From assembly GCA_003427395.1 (NCBI GenBank), contig BFEA01000955.1:202508-243198 (forward strand): 40,691 nucleotides of DNA, read 5' to 3'. Source of the stretch: Chara braunii. Its lineage: Eukaryota; Streptophyta; Charophyceae; Charales; Characeae. Under the pieces are notes generated by a model. That model was not told the DNA's origin. It saw nothing but the letters and a program-made list of their open reading frames with translations, and searched no databases. Shown here piece by piece: positions 33,601 to 39,809 of this stretch. The translations under genes and the position numbers were made by a program. Position 1 is the first letter of the stretch; every line of letters begins with the position of its first letter.

Positions 33601-34296
33601 AAGCAAGAACAAGATTACAAGCGAGAGGGGAGTTAAAGAACCAAAGTGTGAAATAAGAGATCACGTAGGAGGCAAGATGAAATAGAAGAGAGAAACCAGG
33701 CAGCCGGATAAAAAAAATATTTTTTATTTAAATTTTTATTTTCAATCTGGTAAAGAATTTCCATGTTATTTTTCTGCATAACATGGTTCTTTTTCAGATC
33801 TCTTATTCAGATCTTTTTTTTTTCTGCATAACATAGTTCTTTTTCTGGTAAAAAATCTTTTATTTTTGCGGCAAAAGTTGTTCAGTTTATTTTTCTGCAT
33901 AACATAGTTCTTTTTCAGATCTTTTTTTTTTTGGCGGCACCTTCCCTAGTCCTTGCACGGCCGGCCCGCCCGGGAAAATAGGGTGACCCGGCCACCCCGG
34001 CAGCCAAGTAGCCTAGAATATAAGTATAGAAAAAATATAAAAATTACTATATAAAAGAAATACAAAGAAATTTCTATTCTAATATATAGATATCACCTAG
34101 GAGACGAGCTGAAATAGCAGAGAGACACCAGGCAGCGGCCGAAGAAAAAACACACTTACCATTACGTTATCTGCAGGCTTCACAGCTCCGCACTTTCTCA
34201 TATTACAGGTCGTCCTGAAAGCGAAATTCATGTTTCCGCAACTGGGGCACGTCCAGTCGCCGGGCCCTGGAGCACCTCGCGAAGTTGGAGGAGGTT
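19988..34296 (-). CDS. Plant RanBP2-type zinc-finger protein (three fingers), split gene
   Basis: Seven exons are recognised on the minus strand: 34160-34296, 31209-31392, 30007-30062, 28621-28717, 24150-24271, 22383-22416 and 19988-20181. They give about 274 codons with finger 1, a Pro/Gly/Tyr-rich linker, finger 2, a short linker, finger 3 and an acidic/serine tail ending at TAA 19988-19990. All donors are GT, all acceptors CAG, and the codon phases close exactly at every junction. From memory, the order and linker words (KPGSRQ, DGSWTCKSCGN) match Arabidopsis At1g67325, which is about 290 residues, so only a short N-terminus is missing. Fingers of this class (as in ZRANB2) bind single-stranded RNA at GGU, and their W, N, F-R and N positions are present. 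A nuclear RNA-binding role is inferred. No start codon or promoter was found; the first coding exon must contribute one base (mod 3) and lies above 34296. Confidence 0.9.
20513..20571. repeat. (CT)n(GT)n microsatellite
   Basis: About 32 bp of CT pass directly into about 25 bp of GT, inside the intron between finger 3 and the microexon. Poly-A at 20669-20693 and CACCC-rich stretches (20700-20870 and 21660-21905) follow. Confidence 0.9.
20595..21910. repeat. CACCC-rich segment with inverted AGAGATGAGC ends
   Basis: CAGAGATGAGC near 20595 and its complement GCTCATCTCTG near 21900 bound a region whose two ends are full of CACCC and GGGTACCC words. CT/AG runs lie in between (20940-21135). This may be two opposite copies of one GC-rich repeat; no transposase-like frame is present. 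Confidence 0.4.
21953..22295. repeat. 173-bp tandem duplication
   Basis: AAAAACGAAATTGAAGCAGC...CATGCTCCGCACTCAGG...AAAATAGCAAA occurs twice, starting about 21953 and 22126, with few differences. Each copy contains CATGGGTC/GACCCATG-type inverted bases (perfect in the first). It lies about 90 bp downstream (in gene direction) of the microexon. Confidence 0.9.
22383..22416 (-). CDS. 34-nt microexon
   Basis: Between GTGACCCAG and CCAG|GTATTG. Encodes LAAAKPGSRQP plus one base. The length is what the phases of exons 24150-24271 (0) and 19988-20181 (needs 1) require, and KPGSRQ resembles the linker between fingers 2 and 3 of the Arabidopsis protein as I recall it. A second AG ten bases downstream (CTGCAG) would give 24 nt and a frameshift, so the first AG is preferred. 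Confidence 0.72.
22495..22722. repeat. Two adjoining tandem duplications in intron
   Basis: AATCCGGCAGGACTCGCAAAACCAC is repeated about 51 bp later, and from 22579 a 72-bp unit starting AAAACCACTTC (next at 22651) is present twice, with TATCxxTACCTCAG and CAGTACCTCA.GCATGACCCC inside. Confidence 0.85.
23365..23850. repeat. Tandem array, about 175-185 bp per unit
   Basis: GCAGAACCATC recurs at about 23375, 23549 and 23733, and CAAGxCCATA(T/C)xAGGCAT at about 23482, 23661 and 23827. So roughly three diverged units lie in the intron between finger 2 and the microexon. Confidence 0.85.
24150..24271 (-). CDS. Exon with zinc finger 2
   Basis: 122 bp between TTTGTTTGCAG and GCG|GTGAGT. Encodes PNGFSEGDWVCKECGNTN then FAFRTTCNMRKCGAAKPD, the second RanBP2-type finger, closely similar to finger 1. 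Leaves in phase 0. The intron before it is 4.3 kb. Confidence 0.93.
24272..26040. other. Intron sequence, no further gene seen
   Basis: Part of the 4.3-kb intron upstream of the finger 2 exon. Contains a CT run (24764-24798) and unrecognised unique sequence (24800-26040), GC-balanced and free of long repeats. Its GTGTGACATGTGTGACAG words resemble LTR-type sequence but give no firm call. Confidence 0.4.
26041..26900. repeat. AGAGATACCCACTT minisatellite with CT/CA runs
   Basis: At least eight copies of a unit around AACA(A/T)AGAGATACCCACTTC(G/T) are spaced by CT and CA tracts of varying length (near 26153, 26209, 26267, 26321, 26425, 26510, 26572 and related GATACCCACTTGG forms). Frames through it encode only simple S-L or H-T repeats. 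Confidence 0.85.
26960..27290. repeat. Purine-rich AGG/GGTC minisatellite
   Basis: Irregular copies of GGTCxGGCxGAGG and GGCAGGGG words make the plus strand strongly G+A-rich. No coding meaning seen. A CT-rich stretch (27358-27415) and (CT)n at 27616-27658 follow. Confidence 0.6.
27950..28120. repeat. Three diverged copies of ATCTGAAAATCGCAAGACC...CATCAG
   Basis: Copies near 27953, 28041 and 28095, each followed by CATGATxATCAxxGCCATCAG or a variant. Intronic. Confidence 0.6.
28385..28500. repeat. 55-bp tandem duplication
   Basis: CAGAAGAAGA.ATTCACGATAGAGTTG...CTGCAACA occurs twice in a row, about 120 bp downstream (in gene direction) of exon 28621-28717. Confidence 0.8.
28621..28717 (-). 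CDS. Linker exon before finger 2
   Basis: 97 bp between GTATGTGCAG and GGAG|GTAAGC. Encodes NPSDGIGYYGMSMAPRG followed by a PPVFPQEDISRKRRG run; the basic KRR comes just before finger 2 and could help nuclear import. Phase 0 in, one base out, which with the next exon makes a glycine codon. Confidence 0.85.
28795..29110. repeat. 178-bp direct duplication
   Basis: GAGATACAGAACA(A/C)CAAGGTG begins at 28801 and 28979. Each copy continues with AGCAGCACC, CCCTACACA.TTT, TGAAGCTG.ATGGA and AATCATCCTAG. Lies in the intron upstream of exon 28621-28717. Confidence 0.85.
29111..30000. other. Intron, no further structure seen
   Basis: Between exons 28621-28717 and 30007-30062. Apart from a poly-A of 16 near 29303 and a few-base poly-T near 29469, the sequence appears unique. 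The 112-codon minus-strand frame at 29352-29690 has no recognisable motif and no matching splice phases. Confidence 0.5.
30007..30062 (-). CDS. Small linker exon
   Basis: 56 bp between ATCGGTGCAG and CCG|GTATGT. Completes a glycine codon and encodes GPGYGPPAVDYNLGRPPP, continuing the Pro/Gly linker. Phase ends at 0, matching the next exon. Confidence 0.82.
30235..30501. mobile_element. TTAA-flanked MITE with internal duplication
   Basis: TTAA-ACCACTAGTACC at the left and GGTACTAGTGGT-TTAA at the right are exact 12-bp inverted ends. The match extends imperfectly to GGGAAAATAG, about 34 bp. The interior holds a 53-bp tandem duplication (30332-30384 and 30385-30437). Sits in the intron between exons 31209-31392 and 30007-30062. 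Confidence 0.85.
30725..30835. repeat. 54-bp duplication with CCCGTTCTGGxGGTTT
   Basis: AAAxTTTT-TGGACGGCCCACCCGTTCTGGCGGTTTTAAG and AAAATTTTACAGAAGGCCTAGCC-type copies lie side by side. The GTTCTGGTGGTTTAA end resembles the MITE termini (GTACTGGTGGTTTAA), so these may be two decayed ends. Confidence 0.5.
31105..31195. repeat. Short tandem duplication next to exon donor
   Basis: CATAGCAGAG...GTGTGAGCAG, preceded by TTTTCATTTCCCT/TCG, occurs twice just downstream (in gene direction) of exon 31209-31392. Confidence 0.75.
31209..31392 (-). CDS. Exon with Pro/Gly/Tyr-rich linker
   Basis: 184 bp between GGCTCTGCAG and ATCG|GTACGT. The 61 codons are rich in P, G, Y and Q (PPMYDPTQPVYVGGPGG, MFYDQGPPMGGYNPQ), a low-complexity linker between fingers 1 and 2 like that of the Arabidopsis protein. 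Phase 0 in, one base out. Confidence 0.85.
31747..31945. mobile_element. TTAA-flanked MITE adjoining another
   Basis: Starts TTAACCATTACTAGTACCTT and ends AAGGTACTAGTGGTTAA, 199 bp. Its right-hand TTAA is also the left edge of the next element, so the two are fused head to tail. Confidence 0.75.
31942..32098 (+). mobile_element. TTAA-type MITE, copy in opposite orientation
   Basis: Starts TTAAACCACCAGTACTTCC and ends AGTACTAGTAGTTTA. The interior (TGCCCATTAACGCACCACG, TTTTAGGAAACGTACGGGC, GACTAGAAATGTTTC) matches the reverse complement of 19470-19626. Confidence 0.8.
32231..32385 (-). repeat. tRNA-derived SINE, copy A
   Basis: On the minus strand: CCCAGCTCAGTTAGTA (box A), then CTGTTGAAATACGGACC, then AGTTTGAATCC (box B, 32307-32317), then AGATG and a tail TCTAAGAGGCCGTGGCCCTTC followed by an A-rich end. 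Boxes A and B are internal RNA polymerase III promoter parts inherited from a tRNA. Confidence 0.78.
32523..32687 (+). repeat. tRNA-derived SINE, copy B
   Basis: Box A TAGTTCAGTTGATA (32532-32545) and box B AGTTCGAATCC (32573-32583) are separated by CTGTTGAAATGTAGACC. After the head come TCAGAACTTTCTGGG and the tail ACCTCAAGGCGGTCGCCCTTTC with A-rich end. About 165 bp and opposite in direction to copy A, 140 bp away. Confidence 0.82.
32700..33060. other. Intron without recognised features
   Basis: Unique-looking sequence between the SINE and the next duplication. No motif found. Confidence 0.5.
33065..33262. repeat. 115-bp duplication with CAATCCTGAxACxGTTCAC
   Basis: CATTGC(A/G)CTTAAA(A/C)ACG.ATCACGATGCAGAGGA.ATTGCTG occurs at about 33075 and 33183. 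CGCAATCCTGAAACxGTTCAC occurs three times. Confidence 0.8.
33720..34030 (+). repeat. Partial modular repeat with CCCGGGC block
   Basis: The AT-rich module (TTCAATCTGGTAAAGAATTTCC) and TCTGCATAACATxGTTCTTTTTCAGATC (three copies) are followed by a T tract and a GC block (TTGCACGGCCGGCCCGCCCGGG). This is the same order as 2847-3080, with CCCGGGC in place of CCGAACG. A matching inverted piece lies at 36760-36920. Confidence 0.65.
34160..34296 (-). CDS. Exon with zinc finger 1
   Basis: 137 bp between GCGATAGCAG and ATG|GTAAGT. Encodes PPPTSRGAPGPG followed by finger 1, DWTCPSCGNMNFAFRTTC then NMRKCGAVKP (C-x2-C-x10-C-x4-C). It enters with two bases of a split codon and leaves in phase 0. It is the first exon I could identify. 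Confidence 0.92.
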
Positions 34297-34711
34297 CTGC
34301 TATCGCAAAAAGTTAAAGACAAACAAAAAAATAATTCAGACGTAAAAACAAACAGAAACATAATTCAGACTTACAAAGAAAATGCCGGAAGAAGAAGCCA
34401 ACAAACCGCGTCTATTAGGTGTTTCCCAGTTGTCCTTAATTACATTATACCACCCTCCAATTACGAAAAACTTCAAAAAAATAAAACGAAAAACTTAAAA
34501 ATTAAAAATTAAAAAAAAAACGGAAAAAAAAACTTAAAAAAAAAGCAAGACAACCAGAAGAAAAAAACCTTCACAAAAATGAAAAGAAAACAAAACTCCC
34601 AAAAAAATTTTAAAAATGGAACCATACACAGAAGAATAGCATGGCCACTGGGCAAAGGATGACACCCGTAAGCCGTGGTCCATCTTGTAAAGGAAAAAAT
34701 TGCATACAGAT

Positions 34712-34810
34712 CGTCATAGAGAACTGCCCGGTGAGCCGTAGGCAGAGAGAGAGAGAGAGAGACGCCCATTTATGTGTCTTATATATACGTTACGTCTCCC
34801 TCTCTGCCTG
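34712..34810 (+). repeat. Hairpin repeat copy with foldback
   Basis: CGTCATAGAGAACTGCCCGGTGAGCCGTAGGCAG then (AG)n, the hairpin family also found beside the hammerhead. GGCAGAGAGAG...GACG (34740-34763) can pair with CGTCTCCCTCTCTGCC (34794-34809), giving a foldback around TTATATATA. The ribozyme part is absent. Confidence 0.7.
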
Positions 34811-34859
34811 GGCGAAGCGGTCAACAAACTAAGTTTCCCGGTTATATCCATATATCGTC

Positions 34860-35160
34860 ACAAAAGCGAAAAAAAAAAGAAGAGAAAAAAATTCGTTTTT
34901 TAATCTTCCTCCTTACAAGCCCCTGTTCAGAACCTCTTGCGTACAAGGCCGCCCACGTGGATGTAGGATGAGCGGCGGCTGCCCCCATCCCCGTGCGTCA
35001 AATCGACCCACTTGCACACAGCCAAAGGGCAAACAGGCAAAGAAAAGAGGAAGGAAACAGCCGAACACAACAAAACAGGTGGGAAACAGATCCTAGATGA
35101 CGAGTCCCACATGCAAGCACCGCCCCCACATCACAGGCTAAACGACGGGACAAGACCTAC
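34860..35160. other. Unassigned
   Basis: TATATCGTCACAAAAG near 34850 is another scrap of the hairpin family. The rest is unique, with no open frame of interest. Confidence 0.4.
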
Positions 35161-35275
35161 TAGGTATCTCTATACCTCGTCATAGAGAACTGTCTAGTAA
35201 ACCGTGGGTACTAGGTATCTCTATATATCGTCATAAAGAACTGTCTAGTGAACCTTGGGTAGAGAGAGGGAGAAA
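35160..35275 (+). repeat. Two tandem hairpin-repeat copies, 51-bp period
   Basis: TAGGTATCTCTATA-xx-CGTCATA(G/A)AGAACTGTCTAGT(A/G)AACC is present twice (35161 and 35212). The second copy continues into GTAGAGAGAGGGAGAAAGGACACCAAAC, the segment that leads to the hammerhead in the 1256-1345 copy. Here it ends before the ribozyme. Confidence 0.75.
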
Positions 35276-35287
35276 GGACACCAAACT

Positions 35288-35400
35288 ACCGTCTTCACCC
35301 GAATAGAACGCCCGGTCATTATAGCTGTACTTGGCACAACTTTCGGTCCAGATAGAGCAATAATGACCGGGCTCCCGGCTTTTCGAACCTAATTATACCG
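35288..35400. mobile_element. GACCGGGC inverted-repeat element, copy 1
   Basis: CCGTCTTCACCCGAATAGAA then CGCCCGGTCATTATAGCTGTA, a short middle, then CAATAATGACCGGGCTCCCGG. The inner arms are clear; the outer right arm is decayed. Same family as 36397-36508. It directly follows the hairpin repeat. Confidence 0.6.
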
Positions 35401-35574
35401 CTCAACGTTCAACATCACAAGCACATCCCCAGCCATGCCATCAAAGGGCCTCCCTACACTTCCACCCAGACGCAATGACATGAACACAGACGAACACGAC
35501 AATCCAGACGCAATGAGACCAGCAGAAACAAAAAGATAAAAATGGCCACAGATCGTGAAACAGGTCCAAGACCG

Positions 35575-36010
35575 GTATCAATTGTCAATTTCTACGATAT
35601 CGATTCTAATCAATCAACTAAATCGACATCTGGTAGCGACGAGATCATCTAAATCGATATCCGGTAGCGACGAGATCAACTGAATCGATCTACAGTATCA
35701 ATTTCTGATCGATCCCCAATCGATCGGTCTACGGATCGATTCCGACTCTATCAACCGATCTACAGAGGAATCCGACTCTATCGATCTACGGATGAAATTT
35801 CTGAGTGGATCAATCGATCGCCTGATCGATCCCCAATCGATCCGTACGGATCGATTCCGACTCTATCAACCGATCTACGGAGACGAATCCGACTCTATCG
35901 ATCTACGGATGAAATTTCTGAGTGGATCAATCGATCAGGCCCCAATCGATCCGTCTACGGATCGATTCCAACTCTATCGACCGACCGATGGATCGATCCG
36001 GGGCAATATT
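35575..36010. repeat. CGATC-rich satellite, about 110-117 bp period
   Basis: GATCCCCAATCGATC...GATCGATTCCGACTCTATC...GGATGAAATTTCTGAGTGGATCAATCGATC repeats nearly three times (starts near 35711, 35828 and 35937). A separate 31-bp doublet (GGTAGCGACGAGATCA) precedes it. Palindromic ATCGAT, GATC and CGATCG words are very dense. A plus-strand frame 35792-36052 reads through it only because the copies lack stops in that frame. Confidence 0.88.
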
Positions 36011-36396
36011 TCCAGGAGGTACTGCGAGAAATATACACCGGTTAGAGATTGACAAGAAACATCGACGACCGTTCGAGGATGATGACGTCAACAAGAACTG
36101 ACGCGGATCGAGTACACATCATCCATCATCACAACCAAATCGAATCGAAAATTAACACCAACCGTTTCCCAAATCAAAGACAAAGTAACTCGCGAAACAT
36201 CGACGACAGATCCGAGGGACGTCAACGCAAAGAATTACCACAAGGACAGTTAACTCCATTGATTGCTGCCCTATCAATTGCCTCCCTCCATGACAGACAG
36301 CTACTGTTCCGGCGTCGTTTTCCCGCTGACGTGTGCGGGGACTTTGCCCAACGCATCTGAACGTAATTACGCCCAGATTCGTATAAATCTCTTCAC

Positions 36397-36508
36397 TACG
36401 GTCTTCACAGGGATGGTAAGAAGCCCGGTCACTATTGCTGTCTCTGGACTGAAAGTAGCGCCACATACAGCTATAATGACCGGGCGTTCTCTTCGGGTGA
36501 AGACGGTA
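36397..36508. mobile_element. GACCGGGC inverted-repeat element, copy 2
   Basis: The left arm TACGGTCTTCAC...AAGCCCGGTCACTATTGCTGT and the right arm ACAGCTATAATGACCGGGCG then TTCTCTTCGGGTGAAGACGGTA are inverted repeats of about 45 bp. They extend outward to AATCTCT/AGAGATT. It is 112 bp and non-coding, a MITE-like foldback. Confidence 0.75.
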
Positions 36509-36759
36509 GAGATTAGATTACGATGAAGAAAGAGAACAAAAGATAACAAGTGAATAGATCGCGGGTACGACCCCTGATGAAACAGGATGGGACGAAAATG
36601 ACTGCAACCTAACAAAGAACAACCACAGACGGGAACTACTCTTCTCGACTGAATCTGGGCGTGATCACGCTCACATGCGCGCGGGAATTGAGCTGGCGCA
36701 AAGACGCTCCTATTCCTCAAAAACAACTAATCTGTACCTGTGACCAACCACTTGCCTCC

Positions 36760-36920
36760 ATAATAATTAGGGCCTACGCTACCAGCCGAACCGCCCGGAT
36801 CATTTGCCCGGGCGGCCCGGCCGTGCAAGGACCAAAGAAAGTCCCAGCAAAACCAAACAAAAAACCAAGAAAACTGAAAAAAACGTGTTATGCAGAATAT
36901 TTAAACTGAACAACTCGTGC
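36760..36920 (-). repeat. Partial modular repeat, inverted
   Basis: The minus strand reads GTTGTTCAGTTTAAAT, TTCTGCATAACACG, a T-rich run, then CCTTGCACGGCCGGGCCGCC. This is the order seen at 33865-33985. Another GC block (GCCCGGCCGGGCAAGTGATC) lies at about 37023. Confidence 0.65.
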
Positions 36921-37084
36921 CCCGGGGTTAGATCAGAAAAAAAATAATAATAATAATAATTACCGAACATCAAACAAAAAAAATATAATTACAAATACTT
37001 GTTTTTCATACTTCAAATTTCCGCCCGGCCGGGCAAGTGATCCCGGGCCCAACTGGTAGCCTATTAGATTAGATCCATATTTAA

Positions 37085-37700
37085 TCAACAACCTTCTTCC
37101 CCCGAATACACTGTACGGTCATTATAGCAGTACTTGGGGTACATTTCAGCCTAACAAGAACACGCTTATCGAACGAACGGCTTCAATATTTCGAATCTCT
37201 AAACCATATCACAATGTCTGCACAACTGCCATAACAGAGACTACCCATTTATACCCCGAACACAACGCCTAGTCATATAGCTGTTTTTTTTCGGGTGACA
37301 GGGACTACATGTTTATACCCCGAAAACAACGCCCAATCATATATAGCTGTATTTCAGGTAGCTCCTATTCGGTTGAAGACAGTATTCCTAATACAACAAC
37401 CCATCAAAGCGATGATCGGACACGTTCCAGTCCAGATGCAGCGATAATGACCGGGCGTTCACGTTCCAGTCCAGATGCATCGATAATGACCGGGGGCTCT
37501 CCTCGGGTTAGCGATGACCGGACAAGTTCCAGTCCAGATGCAGCGAGAATGACCGGGCGTCCAAGATCCAGTCCAGATGCATCGATAGTGACAACCACCC
37601 AACAAAGCGATGATCGGATATGAACCCATTAATATCGGACATTAACCCATTAATTAATCTCCTCAGGTGAAGACGGTAGCCTTGACACAACCACCCAACA
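37085..37700. repeat. Composite GACCGGGC-family region with higher-order array
   Basis: CTTCTTCCCCCGAATACA...CGGTCATTATAGCAGTACTTGG at the left resembles copy 1, and CTCAGGTGAAGACGGTAG at about 37664 resembles its right end. Inside, a (C/G)TTCCAGTCCAGATGCA unit of 39 bp starts at 37424, 37463, 37526 and 37565. The pairs repeat with a 102-bp period, a two-level tandem array. Confidence 0.75.
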
Positions 37701-37799
37701 AAGCGACGCTCGGATATTAACCCATTCATTAATAAATCAACTACGAAAAAAAAAGAAAAAGAACCCCTTTCCAATTGCAGACGTTGAAGACGTTAATGT

Positions 37800-38055
37800 C
37801 CAACTGACCTAGCTCAGTCGGTACACCCCGGGACTTTTGAAATACAGACTCGCGTTCGAATTCCACTGGAAGCACATCAGTAAAATTATGACAATATATG
37901 TATATATATATCGTCACAAACAGAACTGCCCGGTAAACCGTAGGCAGAGAGAGAGAATATATAATTTGGAACTACAAACCTGAGACGGGTCAGTTCGATG
38001 ATCATATCTCAAGACAGTCGGCCCTTTTTCGAAAAAAAAAAACAAAAAAAAAAAC
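37800..38055 (+). repeat. tRNA-derived SINE, copy C, interrupted
   Basis: Head with box A TAGCTCAGTCGGTA (37810-37823), TTTTGAAATACAGACT and box B CGTTCGAATTCC (about 37853-37864). The tail resumes at about 37990: CAGTTCGATGATCATATCTC then AAGACAGTCGGCCCTTTTTC, matching copy B. About 70 bp between (37893-37963) is a copy of the TATATA-CGTCA-...-GGCAG hairpin repeat, so the hairpin element entered an existing SINE. Confidence 0.8.
37893..37963 (+). mobile_element. Hairpin repeat inserted in a SINE
   Basis: TATATATATATCGTCACAAA then CAGAACTGCCCGGTAAACCG, TAGGCAG, (AG)n and ATATATAA. It is bounded by TATAT on both sides, which may be target duplication or part of the element. No hammerhead sequence is included. 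The clean interruption of SINE copy C shows that this sequence can move. Confidence 0.65.
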
Positions 38056-38199
38056 TAGATCACGAATGCATACAAGCTATCTTTCCAGTCCGATAACCGC
38101 CATTACTCCCCAAGTACAACGCACAATAACAATGAATGCACACGAGCTATCTTTCCGGTCTCATACAGTCATCATAAAGTTTTGAACCATGTTCCAAGG

Positions 38200-38580
38200 A
38201 CGACGCGTAGGCGGTTGAAAAGCAGCGGAAAAAACGGAATTCGTTAAGGGAATGAATGTCCACTGGGACATCCGTTAAAACTGGAACGATACAGAAAGAA
38301 AAAAAAGATTAATGTGGACCCTGTGGGGGGGGATGAAACGCATGAGGAAAAACAACCAAAAAAAAACAATTAGAGAAAGAACGAGCGACCGCAAGATACG
38401 AACGAAACAGCGACGTTTCGATGACCAGAAAAAAAAAGAAAAAAAAAAAAGATTACATATTGCAGATTAGCTACCGTGTTGCCCCGAATAAAACGCGTAC
38501 CTCTTTTAGAAAGGCAGGTGGTATTTGCAAGTAAATCAAAAACCACCTTCCTACCCTTTCCCCCCCGAAAAGAAAGAAAG
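38200..38580. other. Unassigned, A-rich
   Basis: Several A-rich stretches and the phrase TTGCCCCGAATAAAACGCG (about 38479), a fragment of the GACCGGGC element family. No gene recognised. Confidence 0.4.
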
Positions 38581-38584
38581 AATC

Positions 38585-39010
38585 GGACAAAAAATACGTA
38601 ATTAATTACAAAGGAAATAGTCAAACACCTACTTCCCNCCCCCCCCCCCCCCCCAACAAGAAGCAACATCGATACTAGTATCACACATCCTCACACATCG
38701 GAGCCGCCACCGATACCACACATTATTTTAACCAAAAAAATAAAAATTCGAATGGAAAAGTCCACGTGGAGGGAGGGAATCCACGTGGAGGGTGATCAAC
38801 CACCCCTTTCCTCCCCCACACGGCCCGCCCAATAAAGAAAAATAGAATAGAAGCAGAAACGAAATACGTAATTGATTGCGGAGGAACCAATCAAGCACCT
38901 CTCCTCGGCCCAAGAAAAACAGACACAGCAGAACCACGCATCCCCACATGGAGTACACGTGGAGAGCACGTGCGGAGTGATCAACCACCCTCCCTTCCCT
39001 GTCCCCCGCA
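38585..39010. repeat. Diverged duplication with ATACGTAATT and CACGTGGA
   Basis: AAATACGTAATT(A/G)ATT...CAAxCACCT occurs near 38594 and 38863, and CACGTGGAG...GTGATCAACCACCC twice (about 38780 and 38958). CACGTGG itself occurs three times near 38763-38783 and 38959. Poly-C with an N near 38638. Confidence 0.6.
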
Positions 39011-39451
39011 GGAAAGGCAACAAGAACACAGAGAGAATACTAATCAACAACCTCCCTTCCATCACAGGAACACAAACATCGACTGGGACGGCACATAGGA
39101 GCCACACTTTACAAAAACGTTTCTCCTTCTGTGAACACACTTGGAAATTACCATTTCCCCTTCGAATCATTAGTCTCTCATTCAACGCAAGAGGGCAGAA
39201 AATAAAATCCGTCCTGATGATAGATGGATGATGGAGCAATCAATGGGACAGTCCCCTCCACCCTCCTCGCAAGCTGATCGGTCAAGCGAAGCACAGGGGA
39301 AGACTAATCTATCTTCCCCACGTACAACGGGTTAAGATAAAGCGGCCGCGGCCGGTAGCCAATACATCAACAGGAGGGGAAGAGAAAAGAACAGAGGAGA
39401 GGAGAGAGAAGAGAGGAAAGAGGAGAGGAGAGGAGAGAGAAGAGAGGGAAG

Positions 39452-39790
39452 ATGACGGTTGACAGACCGGCATGGCAAGCCCAACCAGAACTAAGGGATG
39501 AGAATCGCCTGATCAAACACATAATCACATCGACAACCCAATCTAACAGCGCACCCGTTCGCACCTCCGCACTACCGGAGGTTCAACTACCTCTAGATAG
39601 CCCTCAGGGTAGTCGACACGGTACTAGTGGAAGTCATACCCTAATCAAAACACCCTCTCTTCCCTCCTTCCCTCCTCAATACTACAGTTATGGAGGGCCA
39701 ATGCCTACCCCAATCATTGGAAGTGATACCCTAATATCGAAACACCCTCCCTTCCCTTCTTCCCTCCTCAATACTACGATTACGGAGTGA
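39452..39790 (+). other. 112-codon frame over a 90-bp duplication
   Basis: A frame opening MTVDRPAWQAQPELRDENRL after an AG-rich stretch. Its second half is two copies of a 90-bp unit (39631-39720 and 39721 onward) with GATACCCTAAT, CACCCTC and CCTCAATACTAC, giving PSFPPQYYSYGG and a diverged repeat. No family match is recognised. The direction is opposite to the zinc-finger gene, so it could be a divergent first exon, but more likely it is chance. Confidence 0.25.
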
Positions 39791-39809
39791 AATGCCTACC
39801 ACAACCATC

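Noticed and set aside
35792-36052. Repeat protein with MKFLSGSID units
   Set aside because: The amino-acid repeats follow directly from the CGATC satellite period; no start context or splice sites.
36152-36466. Minus-strand frame as the missing first exon
   Set aside because: It runs through the GACCGGGC foldback element, and no suitable donor leaves one base in phase before finger 1.
37424-37585. CRISPR array
   Set aside because: Spaced 39-bp repeats exist, but the spacers are also repeated (102-bp period) and the DNA is eukaryotic.
38638-38638. Single Ns (4177, 5895, 5988, 8816, 9225, 10631, 18142, 38638) as biological breaks
   Set aside because: These are unresolved bases; two lie at the edge of poly-C runs. 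They limit certainty about nearby lengths but are not features.
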